The position numbers and the translations under genes are program-made. Positions 45,222 through 55,072 of a stretch of 64,000 bases of DNA are shown here, in pieces (position 1 is the stretch's first letter; the number at the start of each line of letters is the position of its first letter). Location: NCBI RefSeq assembly GCF_014681765.1, contig NZ_CP061498.1, positions 248,001 to 312,000 on the forward strand, given 5' to 3'. This stretch comes from Roseicitreum antarcticum (lineage in GTDB: Bacteria; Pseudomonadota; Alphaproteobacteria; Rhodobacterales; Rhodobacteraceae). A model generated the notes under the pieces. The model worked only from the letters and a program-made list of their open reading frames with translations, did no database searches and was not told the DNA's origin.

Positions 45222-45579
45222 GGTATGTCCTTCACAATGCGCGCCTGATCCGGGCCATGGTCGGGGCTTGGTCAGGCGGGGGCAGCAGGTGGGGCGGGGG
45301 CTGCATAGGCCCACAGGGTGTGCGTGCCCACTACCTGTCCGCCCCGCTATCGGGGTGGTTTGGGGCGCGCAACTTTGCGGCCCCTGCGTCTATGCCGCCA
45401 AGCTGAGCCCAAGGCAAGTGCCGATGGCAGGGGCCTATGCAGGACGCCCCTGAAACATGACCTGTAAGCGCGACTCGGGGACGCGTCTGTCAGAGGCGTG
45501 GCTGCACCACCTCAATGCGCGGCTGCGCCCCAAGGGGCTGATCAAGGGGCGCCGCTGCGTCAAATCTCCAGGATAAGGG
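45222..45579. other. Intergenic region with one inverted repeat
   Basis: No gene. CAGGGGC (45428-45434) and GCCCCTG (45446-45452) form a 7-bp dyad with an 11-base centre and no T run; its arms equal those of the otn terminator at 39291. Confidence 0.4.
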
Positions 45580-46299
45580 TCAGACGACCTTGCAGCGCAG
45601 ATCGCCCAGCCCCTCGACATGGGCATGCATCACATCGCCGCGCGTCACCGCGCCGACGCCTGCGGGGGTGCCGGTCATGATCAGATCGCCTGCGCGCAAC
45701 TCGAACAGGCCGGAAAGATAGGCGATGACCTCGGCCGTTTTCCAGATCATCTGATGTAAGTCGCCGGTCTGACGCCGGGTGCCATTCACCTCCAGCCAGA
45801 TCGCGCCGCGGGCCGGGTGACCAATCTGCGCGGCGGGAAGCAGCGGGCTGCATGGCGCGGAATGCTCGAAGGATTTGGCCAGTTCCCAAGGGCGGCCCTG
45901 CGCCTTTGCCTGCGCCTGAAGGTCGCGCCGCGTCATGTCGAGGCCGATGCCGTAGCCAAAGACATGGTTCAACGCGTCGCTCACCGCGATGTTGCATCCA
46001 CCGCTGGACAGAGCGGCGACCATTTCAACCTCGTGATGTACATCCTCGGTCGCAACAGGATAGGGGAAATCGGCACCGTCGGTCAGGAGGGTCGTCGGAC
46101 TTTTGAGAAAGAAGAACGGTGCTTCGCGGTCGGGGTCATGCCCCATCTCGACCGCATGGGCGGCATAGTTGCGCCCGACGCAATAGATCCGGTGCACCGG
46201 AAAGCGCGCGTCTGTGCCTTGCACCGGCAGGCTGGCAACGGGGGGCGCGGGGATGACATAGGCAGCGGCTTGCGGCGCGGGTTGAAGCGGGGCGGTCAT
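45580..46299 (-). CDS. FAH-family hydrolase
   Basis: Fumarylacetoacetate hydrolase family (239 aa), acting on beta-diketo or 2-oxo acid type substrates. The typical segments are [36 protein letters not shown] with metal Glu residues, [14 protein letters not shown] and [12 protein letters not shown]. The ATG at 46299 has AAAGGA upstream; the longer frame to 46362 has no better site. The exact reaction cannot be told. It may be maleylpyruvate or acylpyruvate hydrolase. Confidence 0.88.
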   Translation of the reverse strand: MTAPLQPAPQAAAYVIPAPPVASLPVQGTDARFPVHRIYCVGRNYAAHAVEMGHDPDREAPFFFLKSPTTLLTDGADFPYPVATEDVHHEVEMVAALSSGGCNIAVSDALNHVFGYGIGLDMTRRDLQAQAKAQGRPWELAKSFEHSAPCSPLLPAAQIGHPARGAIWLEVNGTRRQTGDLHQMIWKTAEVIAYLSGLFELRAGDLIMTGTPAGVGAVTRGDVMHAHVEGLGDLRCKVV

Positions 46300-46562
46300 G
46301 GGGGTGGTCCTTTCATCGCGGGGGCAGGGGCGTCGGGGTGAGTTATGCGCAAGCCGCATCACAACTGGCCCGCCGCGTCAAGCTGCTCAGGGGGGGGGCA
46401 GCAACGGCGGAATAGGGGGCGTCTGGTGCCGGGCAACGCAGGCATCACGCAGGCCGTTCGGGTCCAGTGCGGATGATCTGGATGCGTTTTTGTCGCTGGC
46501 GTCTCAGGCCTGATGCGGCAGAGGCGGGTCTGCGCCGGGTGCCGTTTGGCCCCGGCAAGAGT

Positions 46563-48194
46563 CTACCGTCCCCGAAACAGCCCGCCCAGAATGCCCCGCA
46601 CCAATGCCTGCCCGGACTTTGTGCCCAACTGGCGGGCGAAGGATTTGGTGAAGGCATCCACCGCACTGTCCGTCCGGCGTGTGGGGGGCGTGCGTGCGGG
46701 GGTGGGGCGATTGATTTTCGCGGGCTCGCGGGTCTTTGGCATGGTCGGCTGATAGCGGCGCGCTGATGAAAACTCGCGGTCCTCACGGTCCGGGGCCGGT
46801 GTGGCCGACCACGGCCCCGGACCGGCTGCCCGCGCCGACCCATCTGCCGCTTCAGCCGCCTTTGCCGCAGCCTCGGCACGACGCGCCAGCATCTCGTGCG
46901 CGCTGTCGCGGTCGACGGCATTGTCGTATTTCCCCACCACGGGCGAGGTCGCCATGACGGCCGTGCGCAGGCTGTCTTCAATCGGCCCCATCGCCGAGCC
47001 CGGGGGGCGGATCAGTGTACGCTCGGCGATGCCGGGCACGCCCTTGTCTTGCAAGAACGAGGTCAAAGCCTCCCCCGTGCCGACATCACGGATGGTGTCG
47101 GCGATGTCGAAACGTGGGTTGGGGCGGTAGGTTTGGGCAGCGCGGCGCAACGACTGCTGGTCGCGTGCTGTGAATGCGCGCAGCGCGTGCTGCACCCGGT
47201 TGCCCAACTGGCCCAGGACGGTTTCGGGCACATCATCGGGGTTCTGGGTCACGAAATAAATGCCGACGCCCTTTGACCTGATCAGGCGGGCCACCTGTTC
47301 CACCTTGTCGATCAATGCGCGCGGGGCGCCGTTGAACAACAGATGTGCCTCATCGAAGAAGAACACCAGCTTTGGGCGGTCGCCATCGCCGACCTCCGGC
47401 AGGGTTTCGAACAGCTCGGCCAGCAACCACAGCAGGAAGGTCGCATACAGGCGCGGCGTCTGCATCAGGCGCACCGCATGCAGGATGTTGACTTGCCCGC
47501 GCCCATCCGCGCCGACCCGCAGAATGTCGGCCAGATCCAATGCGGGTTCGCCAAAGAAATGCGCCACGCCCTGATTTTCCAGGATGAGCAGCCGCCGTTG
47601 GATCGCGCCGATCGACGCAGTGGTGACCGTGCCATAGCGTTGCGAAATCTCGCGCTGATGTGCGCCCAGAAACGCCAGCAAGGCTTGTAGGTCTTTTAGG
47701 TCCAGCAGCGGAAGGCCCTCGTCATCGGCGATACGGAACGCAACGTTGAGGACCCCTTCCTGCGCCTCCGTTGCCTCCAGCATGCGCGAAAGTAACAGCG
47801 GCCCCATCTCGGCGAGGGTTGCGCGCACGGGGTGACCGTTCTCACCGAACATATCCCAGAAGGTGACGGGCAGCGCGCGATAGTCGGGGCCGTTAAAGCC
47901 GATGGCGGCCGCGCGGCGGGCAAATGCTTCGCGCGGGGTGCCGGGTTGCGACATGCCTGCGCAATCGCCCTTGATATCGGTCAGAAAGACCGGCACCCCA
48001 GCGTCCGAGAATGCCTCGGCCATGATCTGCATGGTGATGGTCTTGCCGGTGCCGGTGGCACCCGCGATCAACCCGTGGCGGTTGCCATAGCGCAGCAGGA
48101 GGTGTTGCGCCTGCGCCTGATCGGCACCCCCACCGCCGATGAAGATTCCGGCTGTTGCGGTGTCGCTGATGGAAATGCCGTTGTTTTGTGTCAT
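46563..48194 (-). CDS. HerA-like DUF853 ATPase
   Basis: DUF853/HerA-type P-loop ATPase (543 aa). Walker A is IAGATGTGKTITMQ near residues 43-56, Walker B is LVFFFDEAHLLFNGAP near 286, and VTQNPDDVPETVLGQLGNRV follows as a sensor region. The C-terminus is low-complexity and basic (AKINRPTPARTPPTRR) and ends ALVRGILGGLFRGR. It is related to DNA translocases and YjgR. The role is unsettled. Confidence 0.9.
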   Translation of the reverse strand: MTQNNGISISDTATAGIFIGGGGADQAQAQHLLLRYGNRHGLIAGATGTGKTITMQIMAEAFSDAGVPVFLTDIKGDCAGMSQPGTPREAFARRAAAIGFNGPDYRALPVTFWDMFGENGHPVRATLAEMGPLLLSRMLEATEAQEGVLNVAFRIADDEGLPLLDLKDLQALLAFLGAHQREISQRYGTVTTASIGAIQRRLLILENQGVAHFFGEPALDLADILRVGADGRGQVNILHAVRLMQTPRLYATFLLWLLAELFETLPEVGDGDRPKLVFFFDEAHLLFNGAPRALIDKVEQVARLIRSKGVGIYFVTQNPDDVPETVLGQLGNRVQHALRAFTARDQQSLRRAAQTYRPNPRFDIADTIRDVGTGEALTSFLQDKGVPGIAERTLIRPPGSAMGPIEDSLRTAVMATSPVVGKYDNAVDRDSAHEMLARRAEAAAKAAEAADGSARAAGPGPWSATPAPDREDREFSSARRYQPTMPKTREPAKINRPTPARTPPTRRTDSAVDAFTKSFARQLGTKSGQALVRGILGGLFRGR

Positions 48195-48525
48195 GTCGCG
48201 CCGTCCCTGAACTGGTCTCTAAAATTGCCCGCGAAGCCTTGCCTGCAAACGGCGTTTGGTACTGCCGTGTCAGCACGCGATATTGGCCGCCCCGCGCGGG
48301 TTTGCCAAGCGGATGATTGTCTGCGTCAGAGTTGTCGGCGGTCATGGCGGGTTGGGCTTGCGCGCCAGGCTTCGGCCTATGGCTTTCCTGCGTCGCGCGG
48401 TGCTGCCCAGCCTCCGGGAGTGGTCGCGCTGCCATGGCGCGGAGGCCCCGCAGGATGTCGCATCGAAGGGCGCATGGCCGTGTCTTTGCCCGCGCAGGAG
48501 GGGGGCATGCTGCCGATTTTGACTG

Positions 48526-48554
48526 TTGACGCATGGGGCTTTACGCCCTAACTT
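48526..48554 (+). promoter_or_regulatory. Promoter of the candidate small RNA
   Basis: TTGACG (48526-48531), 17-base spacer, TAACTT (48549-48554). It would start near 48561, about 45 bases before a terminator stem. Confidence 0.55.
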
Positions 48555-48560
48555 TCGGTC

Positions 48561-48634
48561 CATAATAAGTCGGCCGGTCCGACAGGGAGCTATAAAAAAC
48601 AACGGAAAAGGCCCCCCACCCGGGGCCTTTTCAA
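48561..48634 (+). ncRNA. Candidate small regulatory RNA (about 70 nt)
   Basis: From the promoter, the RNA would have a first hairpin (GTCGG at 48569-48573 with CCGAC at 48579-48583), an A-rich single-stranded linker with AGGGAG, and a strong final hairpin (10-bp stem 48606-48615 with 48622-48631, ending in T4). The genes on both sides diverge, so no upstream + strand gene needs this terminator. No known family was recognised. Confidence 0.55.
48606..48631. terminator. Orphan bidirectional terminator
   Basis: AAAAGGCCCC (48606-48615) pairs perfectly with GGGGCCTTTT (48622-48631) across a 6-nt loop. Works on either strand. Confidence 0.85.
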
Positions 48635-48815
48635 TTTGTCTGCCCCCGAATGGAAATCGAACTTACGCAGGACCGAACTTGCATCGACTCGCCTGTCGCG
48701 CCCCGGTCCGTGCGGCCCCTTGTCGTGCCCGGAACTGTCGCAATTTTGACCTGACAATGCCGGGGGGCCATGGTACGCCATCAAAATCTTACCCAACCGC
48801 GAACAGGATCATGCG

Positions 48816-49445
48816 ATGAAATCCATTTCCCTACTGCCACTGGCGATGATCGTGGCGCTGGCCCTGCCACTTGCCGCGCCGCTTGGCGCACAGGAAACCA
48901 CGCCTGCGGCCCCCGCGACCAACGAACCCGAGCCAGGCCCATCGCCCAACACCCTGTCTCTGGGCGAGGATCTGGATGCCGCCGAGGGGCCGGGCACCAG
49001 CTATGCCGGTGAGGTTTTCAACGATTGGGAATTGGTGTGCTTCCGCGATCCCGATGGTGAGGACCCCTGCCAGATGTACCAGTTGCTGCGTGACCAAGAT
49101 GGCAATTCGGTTGCAGAAATCTCGCTCTTCCCGCTCGAAGACGCGGGAGAGGCCGTAGCCGGTGCGACCATCGTGACGCCGCTGGAAACGCTGCTGACGG
49201 CGCAGCTTACCATGCGCGTCGATGACGGTGCGAACAAGCGCTACCCCTTCACCTGGTGCGGCGTCTCTGGCTGCGTGGCGCGTGTGGGCTTCACCGCGCC
49301 CGAAATCGAGGCATTCCGCCGTGGTGGGGCCGCGACCATCAGCATCGTCCCCGTAGCCGCTCCCGATCAGACGGTGGATCTGAACATGTCACTGGCGGGC
49401 TTTACTGCCGCTTATTCGGCGGCCGAAGCCAGCGTCGCCGAGTAA
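48816..49445 (+). CDS. IalB-like (invasion-associated locus B) protein
   Basis: Exported 209-aa protein: signal peptide ending near LGAQE, a Pro/Ala-rich segment, then the IalB domain (GEVFNDWELVCFRDPDGEDP, CQMYQLL, YPFTWCGVSGCVARVGFT). Conserved Cys pairs suggest disulfides. Common in alphaproteobacteria; the periplasmic role is unknown. It ends before a strong terminator at 49506. Confidence 0.9.
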   Translation: MKSISLLPLAMIVALALPLAAPLGAQETTPAAPATNEPEPGPSPNTLSLGEDLDAAEGPGTSYAGEVFNDWELVCFRDPDGEDPCQMYQLLRDQDGNSVAEISLFPLEDAGEAVAGATIVTPLETLLTAQLTMRVDDGANKRYPFTWCGVSGCVARVGFTAPEIEAFRRGGAATISIVPVAAPDQTVDLNMSLAGFTAAYSAAEASVAE

Positions 49446-49505
49446 GAATTTGCCCGCGCCGCCCGATCTGCCGATGGCAAGAGACTGACGGCGTTTGATC
49501 TCCAC

Positions 49506-49540
49506 AAAACCGCCTTTGCGCTGCGCAGAGGCGGTTTTTT
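49506..49540 (+). terminator. Terminator after the IalB gene
   Basis: AAAACCGCCT (49506-49515) pairs with AGGCGGTTTT (49529-49538), extended inside by TGCG/CGCA pairs, with TTTTTT at 49535-49540. Confidence 0.9.
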
Positions 49541-49703
49541 ATGGCCAAACCTGCCGCAGACGGCGGTGTGGACATCCGGCCATCTGGCGCCTTGCGGGGC
49601 AGTGCTTCGGCCCATGCATCTGCATACAGCCTTTCACCGGCAGGGGGTCATCCGTGCGCGCGTTGGGCTTGCGCCGATCTGTCCCTTGCGGCATGTACGG
49701 CGC

Positions 49704-51068
49704 ATGGCAAAATCTGCACCCAGTTTCACCTGTACCTCTTGCGGGGCTGTCCACAAGAAATGGGCAGGCCGATGCGATGCGTGCGGCGCTTGGAACAGCA
49801 TCGTCGAGGAAAGCCCGCTGGGCGCCGGTCCGAGTGCAAAGGCGCTGACCGGCAAGGGCCGTGTGATCGCGCTCAGCTCGCTTTCCAGCACGGAAAAGCC
49901 CCCGCCGCGCACCCGGTCGGGGATGACGGAACTGGACCAGGTGCTGGGCGGCGGGCTGGTTGCGGCCTCGGCTATTCTGGTGGGCGGCGACCCGGGCATC
50001 GGCAAGTCGACGCTTTTGTTGCAGGCGGTGGCCCAATTCGCCAATGCCGGGCTGAAATGTATGTATATCTCGGGTGAGGAAGCGCCTGCGCAGGTGCGGA
50101 TGCGCGCGCAGCGGCTGGGGCTTGCGCAAGCCCCCGTTGCGCTGGGCGCCGAGACCAATCTGCGCGACATTCTGACCACGCTGGATGCCGAACGCCCCGA
50201 CCTGGTGGTGATCGATTCCATTCAGACCATGTGGTTGGACACGGTGGAATCTGCCCCCGGGTCGGTCAGTCAAGTGCGGGCGGCAGCGCATGAGCTGGTG
50301 ACCTTCGCAAAACGGCGCGGCGTGTCGGTGGTGCTGGTGGGCCATGTCACCAAGGAAGGCCAGATCGCCGGGCCGCGTGTCGTGGAACACATGGTTGACA
50401 CGGTGCTTTACTTTGAGGGCCAGCGCGGCCACCAGTTCCGCATCCTGCGCGCGGTCAAGAACCGCTTTGGCCCGGCAGATGAGATCGGCGTGTTCGAGAT
50501 GACGGGCGCGGGGCTTGCGGAAGTTGCCAACCCCTCGGCCCTGTTTTTGTCCGAACGCGGCCAGCCTGCAGCCGGATCGGTGGTGTTCGCGGGGATCGAG
50601 GGGACACGCCCCATGCTGACCGAAATTCAGGCGCTGGTCACGCCTTCGCCGCTGGGCACGCCGCGCCGCACGGTGGTGGGTCTTGACGGCGGGCGGCTGT
50701 CCACCATCATGGCCGTGCTGGAAGCACGCTGCGGCGTGCCGTTCACCGGGCTTGACGTGTTTCTCAACGTGGCAGGCGGCATGCGCGTCAATGAACCCGC
50801 CGCCGATCTGGCCGTGGCCGCAGCGCTGTTGTCGGCCCGCGAAGACATTGCCTTGCCCGCCGATACGGTGGTTTTTGGTGAAATCAGCCTGTCAGGCGCC
50901 CTGCGCCCGGTTGGTCAGACAGAAAACAGGTTGAAAGAGGCGAAGAAACTTGGTTTCACAGCCGCGATTGCCCCGGCGCGCAGCAAACTGTCCGGCGATG
51001 AAGGCATGACCATTCGGCAGATCACCGATCTGACGGCTTTTGTGGGTGAAACATTTGGGGCAGGCTGA
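49704..51068 (+). CDS. radA: DNA repair protein RadA
   Basis: RadA/Sms ATPase for recombination intermediates (454 aa). A four-Cys zinc finger (C10, C13, C24, C27), Walker A GGDPGIGKSTLL, the RadA-specific KNRFGPADEIGVFEM and a Lon-like C-terminal domain (GLDVFLNVAGGMRVNEPAAD) are present. The ATG at 49704 places the zinc finger at the N-terminus; the open frame extends upstream without family sequence. cvpA follows 34 bases later. Confidence 0.97.
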   Translation: MAKSAPSFTCTSCGAVHKKWAGRCDACGAWNSIVEESPLGAGPSAKALTGKGRVIALSSLSSTEKPPPRTRSGMTELDQVLGGGLVAASAILVGGDPGIGKSTLLLQAVAQFANAGLKCMYISGEEAPAQVRMRAQRLGLAQAPVALGAETNLRDILTTLDAERPDLVVIDSIQTMWLDTVESAPGSVSQVRAAAHELVTFAKRRGVSVVLVGHVTKEGQIAGPRVVEHMVDTVLYFEGQRGHQFRILRAVKNRFGPADEIGVFEMTGAGLAEVANPSALFLSERGQPAAGSVVFAGIEGTRPMLTEIQALVTPSPLGTPRRTVVGLDGGRLSTIMAVLEARCGVPFTGLDVFLNVAGGMRVNEPAADLAVAAALLSAREDIALPADTVVFGEISLSGALRPVGQTENRLKEAKKLGFTAAIAPARSKLSGDEGMTIRQITDLTAFVGETFGAG

Positions 51069-51102
51069 GCAATCGGCGCCCGTCGGCAGGCAGGAGAAAT
51101 AA

Positions 51103-51663
51103 ATGGACGCCTTTACAGTTGTGGATGCCGTTGTCGCGGTGGTCATCGTGATTTCTGCCATTTTGGCATATTCACGCGGCTTCGTGCGCGAGGCTCTGGC
51201 AATCGCGGGCTGGGTGGCGGCGGCGATTCTCGCCTTCATCCTCGCCCCGACGGCAGAACCGCTGGTCCGCGAAATTCCGTATGTCGGCGATTTTCTGGGC
51301 GACAGTTGCGAACTGACGATTATTGCGGCCTTCGCGCTGGTCTTTGCCATCGTGCTGGTGCTGACATCGCTGTTCACGCCGCTGTTTTCGTCGCTGGTGC
51401 GCCGTTCTGCGCTGGGGGGGATCGACCAGGGGCTGGGCTTCTTCTTTGGGGTGTTGCGCGGGGGCCTTCTGGTCGCCGTGGCGCTGATGGTGTTTGAACG
51501 CGCCGTGCCGGCGGGCACGGTCGAAGTGGTGGATAACAGCCGTTCGGCCGCCGTGTTCCGCAACCTCAGCGGATCGCTGGATGAGGCCGTGCCGACCGAC
51601 GCGCCGAACTGGATCGTCTCACGCTATGAGGGGCTGGTGGGCAGCTGCGGTGCCAACAACTGA
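51103..51663 (+). CDS. cvpA: CvpA-family membrane protein
   Basis: Colicin V production protein family (186 aa) with four transmembrane helices: VVDAVVAVVIVISAILAYSR, ALAIAGWVAAAILAFILAP, IIAAFALVFAIVLVLTSLF and GLGFFFGVLRGGLLVAVALM. Conserved beside purF in many bacteria. AGGAGAAAT precedes the ATG. Confidence 0.93.
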   Translation: MDAFTVVDAVVAVVIVISAILAYSRGFVREALAIAGWVAAAILAFILAPTAEPLVREIPYVGDFLGDSCELTIIAAFALVFAIVLVLTSLFTPLFSSLVRRSALGGIDQGLGFFFGVLRGGLLVAVALMVFERAVPAGTVEVVDNSRSAAVFRNLSGSLDEAVPTDAPNWIVSRYEGLVGSCGANN

Positions 51664-51850
51664 TCTGCGACTCAGGCGGTAGCTTGGGGCCTGCCGTCTG
51701 GTCGCGCACCGCGGTTTCAGCCGGGCGGTACCCTTCGCGTGATGTCACATTGCGTTCACGATTGCCGTGTGTGTCCCAAACGGACGGGTGACATCCCCCC
51801 CCCGATGTTCTAAGAGACGCGCAAACAGCGCAATCGGAGATCCCCGCGGA

Positions 51851-53311
51851 ATGCGTCATTTTTCCAGCCACCCGTTCGATGATGATAAACTGAAAGAGGA
51901 ATGCGGTGTCTTTGGCGTTGTCGGTGTGACCGATGCCGCCAATTTCGTCGCCCTTGGCATGCACGCCCTGCAACACCGTGGACAGGAAGCCGGGGGCATT
52001 ATCACATATGCGCCCGAAGGCGGCTTTTCCTCAGCGCACCGTTTCGGGCTGGTGCGCGACAACTTTACCCGCGCCAGCCTTATGGAAACCCTGCCGGGCA
52101 CCATTGGCATCGGCCATGTGCGCTATTCCACCGCCGGGTCGAAGGGGGCCACGGCGATCCGCGATGTGCAGCCGTTCTTTGGCGAATTCGCCATGGGCGG
52201 GGCGGCCATCGCGCATAACGGCAACATCACCAACGCCGAGGCGATCCGACGCGAGTTGATCGAACGCGGGTCGATCTTCCAGTCCTCATCGGACAGCGAA
52301 TGCATCATCCACTTGATGGCGCGTTCGATACAGAAGAATATCCCCGAGCGGATGAAGGATGCGCTGCGCCGCGTTGAGGGCGCGTTCTCCATCGTTGCCA
52401 TGACCCGCACCAAGCTGATCGGCGTGCGTGACCCGCTGGGCGTGCGCCCGCTGATGCTGGGCCGTCTGGGCGACGGTTGGGTGTTGTCGTCGGAAACCTG
52501 CGCGCTGGACATCATCGGCGCGGAATTCCTGCGTGAGATCGAGCCCGGCGAAATGGTGGTGATCGACGCGAAGGGCATTGAAAGCTTCCATCCCTTCGAG
52601 CCGAAGAAACCCCGTTTTTGCCTGTTCGAGCATGTGTATTTCTCGCGTCCAGACAGCATCCTTGGTGGACGCTCTGTCTATGAGACCCGTCACCAGATCG
52701 GCGTGGAACTGGCCATCGAGGCCCCGGTAGAGGCTGATCTGGTCTGTCCGGTGCCCGACAGCGGCACGCCTGCCGCCATCGGCTATAGCCAGCAATCGGG
52801 CATTCCCTTCGCCATGGGCATCGTGCGCAATCAGTACATGGGCCGAACCTTCATCGAGCCGTCCGAACAGATCCGCAACATGGGCGTCCGTTTGAAGCTG
52901 AACGTGAACCGCGCGCTGATCGCGGGTAAGCGTGTGGTGCTGGTGGACGATTCCGTGGTACGCGGCACCACCTCGATGAAAATCAAGGAGATGATCCTGG
53001 ATGCTGGTGCTGCCGAGGTGCATTTCCGCATCGCCTCGCCGCCCACGATGTGGCCGTGTTTCTACGGAGTGGACACGCCCGAGAAAGAGAAACTGCTGGC
53101 CTCGCGCATGACCGAGGATGAGATGTGCGCCTTCATCGGCGTAGACAGTCTGAAGTTCATATCGCTTGGCGGTCTGTACCGCGCGGCGGGCGAGGCAGGC
53201 GGGCGCAACGATGCCTCGCCGCAATATTGCGACGCCTGTTTCTCGGGCGACTATCCTGTCGCGCCGACCGACATGATCGTGAAGGGCTTTGCACTGAAGG
53301 CCGCAGAATAG
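51851..53311 (+). CDS. purF: Amidophosphoribosyltransferase PurF
   Basis: First step of purine synthesis: PRPP plus glutamine to phosphoribosylamine (486 aa). The class II glutaminase nucleophile is Cys in KEECGVFGVVG after a short N-terminal propeptide. The PRPP loop VVLVDDSVVRGTT and GIVRNQYMGRTFIEP are present. The ATG at 51851 is preferred over the in-frame start at 51767; GGAGA lies upstream. Confidence 0.97.
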   Translation: MRHFSSHPFDDDKLKEECGVFGVVGVTDAANFVALGMHALQHRGQEAGGIITYAPEGGFSSAHRFGLVRDNFTRASLMETLPGTIGIGHVRYSTAGSKGATAIRDVQPFFGEFAMGGAAIAHNGNITNAEAIRRELIERGSIFQSSSDSECIIHLMARSIQKNIPERMKDALRRVEGAFSIVAMTRTKLIGVRDPLGVRPLMLGRLGDGWVLSSETCALDIIGAEFLREIEPGEMVVIDAKGIESFHPFEPKKPRFCLFEHVYFSRPDSILGGRSVYETRHQIGVELAIEAPVEADLVCPVPDSGTPAAIGYSQQSGIPFAMGIVRNQYMGRTFIEPSEQIRNMGVRLKLNVNRALIAGKRVVLVDDSVVRGTTSMKIKEMILDAGAAEVHFRIASPPTMWPCFYGVDTPEKEKLLASRMTEDEMCAFIGVDSLKFISLGGLYRAAGEAGGRNDASPQYCDACFSGDYPVAPTDMIVKGFALKAAE

Positions 53312-53529
53312 GTCCTGTTTCGCCCGGGTCTCTGCGTATGTCGAACCAGGCATGACGCGGGGCCATGCTTCATTGGACCGCATGATCGCTCTGTGACCTG
53401 ATTGAGGTAGTGATTTGCCGCGCGGCATTGTCCGTCCGGGCGCCGCCCTTTTTAGCACGATCGTCATGCGCTTGGACCCGGCAATTGCCCAGGCGCGTTT
53501 TTTTGGGGGGCCGCTCTGCGTGCCCGGCC

Positions 53530-54816
53530 TCAGCCCGCCTCGATGGCAAGTGCCACCGGCTCGCCCGTGACAACACCGGTATGGCCAAACAGCGCGATGG
53601 CATGGTCGATGGCGTCGCGCGTGGTCTTGTGCGTGATGATCAGCACCGGGGCGCTGGTATCCTCATGGCCGTACTGCCGCATGCGGTCGATCGACACGCC
53701 AGCCTCGCCCAATGCGCCCGCCACCTTGGCCAGCGCGCCGGGGCGGTCCATCAGACTCATCCGGAGATACCACGCCTTGGCTGCGGTGGTGCGCCCGGCG
53801 GGGGCGTCGATCAGTTGTTTGGCTGGCTGGCCGAAGACCGGTAGTCGCAGCCCCCGCGCGATGTCCATGACATCGCCCATCACCGCGCTGGCGGTCGGGC
53901 CTTCACCCGCGCCCGCGCCGCGCAGCACGATCTGGCCGACGCTGTCGCCTTCCAGCACCACCATGTTGGTGCCGCCCATCAACTGGCCCAGCGGACTGTC
54001 CACCGGCACAAGGCAGGGCGTCATCGACTGTTCCAGCCCGCGCCCGGTCATCTGCGCCACGCCCAAAAGCTTGATGCGCAGGCCCAGATCGGCGGCATGG
54101 CGGATATCGTCGATGGAAATCCTTTCGATCCCCTCGATCATCACAGCGTCGAAATTCGGCCGGGTGCCAAAGGCGATTGCGGCCAGTAGCGTCAGCTTGT
54201 GCGCCGCGTCGATGCCGCCCACGTCAAGGTTAGGGTCGGCCTCGAGGAAGCCCAGCTTGTCGGCTTCATCAAACACCACCTCATAGGGCAGGCCCGCGCT
54301 TTCCATCCGGGTCAGAATGTAGTTGCAGGTGCCGTTCATCACGCCAGAGACGCGGCGCATCACATTGCCGGACAGCCCTTCGGTCAGCGCTTTGATGACC
54401 GGAATACCGCCTGCCACGGCGGCTTCGAACCGCAGCGACAGGCCCGCCTCTTCTGCCGCCTCGGCCAGTGCCTGCCCATGATGGGCCAGAAGCGCCTTGT
54501 TGGCGGTGACGACGTGTTTGCCGTTGGCCAGCGCTGCTTCGACCAGCGCCTTGGCCGGGCCGCTGTCGCCGCCGATCAGTTCGACGACCACATCGACATC
54601 GTCGCGCCGCGCCAGATCAACGGGATCATCCGCCCATTCATAGGCCGAAAGGTCCGCATCGCGGTTCTTGGCGCGGTTGCGGGCCGAGATCGCAGTGATG
54701 ACCACTTTGCGGCCCGCGCGCGCAGCCAGCAGATCGGCGTGTTTCTGCACGATCTTGACGACGCCGATGCCCACGGTCCCCAGACCTGCAATGCCAAGGC
54801 GGATAGGTTCGGACAT
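53530..54816 (-). CDS. hom: Homoserine dehydrogenase
   Basis: NAD(P)-dependent reduction of aspartate semialdehyde to homoserine (428 aa), for threonine and methionine. Rossmann motif LGIAGLGTVGIGVVKI at the start, the catalytic domain (VSGVMNGTCNYILTRME, LDVGGIDAAHKLTLLAAIAF) and a C-terminal ACT domain (DRPGALAKVAGALGEAGVSI) for allosteric control. The ATG at 54816 was taken; the frame continues to 54984 without motif. Confidence 0.96.
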   Translation of the reverse strand: MSEPIRLGIAGLGTVGIGVVKIVQKHADLLAARAGRKVVITAISARNRAKNRDADLSAYEWADDPVDLARRDDVDVVVELIGGDSGPAKALVEAALANGKHVVTANKALLAHHGQALAEAAEEAGLSLRFEAAVAGGIPVIKALTEGLSGNVMRRVSGVMNGTCNYILTRMESAGLPYEVVFDEADKLGFLEADPNLDVGGIDAAHKLTLLAAIAFGTRPNFDAVMIEGIERISIDDIRHAADLGLRIKLLGVAQMTGRGLEQSMTPCLVPVDSPLGQLMGGTNMVVLEGDSVGQIVLRGAGAGEGPTASAVMGDVMDIARGLRLPVFGQPAKQLIDAPAGRTTAAKAWYLRMSLMDRPGALAKVAGALGEAGVSIDRMRQYGHEDTSAPVLIITHKTTRDAIDHAIALFGHTGVVTGEPVALAIEAG

Positions 54817-55072
54817 GGGACGGCTCCGGTCTGGTTGGGAAGATACAGGCCGTTTGTTAGCTCTTTGCCGCCCGGCATGCAACGCGGGTCGGGCAGGGTT
54901 TTCGCCGGGTTCGGGTGGTTTCTGGCGCGCAGGCCGGATTTCGGGCTGGTCGGGGGCGCCGGGGCAGTGGGTGCGCAGGTGCATTACGGCCTAGGGCGAT
55001 GTGCGTGCCGAGGCTTCGGTTGTCGTGCCAGGCTGCGTCCGAGGGAGAGGGAAGGGCGCGACCCGCCGCGGG

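Larger units (their letters stand above)
48195..48815. other. Divergent spacer with a small RNA locus
   Basis: No protein gene is supported in 621 bases between the DUF853 start (- strand) and the IalB start (+ strand). The minus-strand frame at 48590-48796 lacks family features. The central part holds a promoter and terminator listed as a candidate sRNA. Confidence 0.5.

Noticed and set aside
48640-48700. tRNA-like T-loop (TCGAACTT) on the - strand
   Set aside because: Arms do not pair and there is no acceptor stem.
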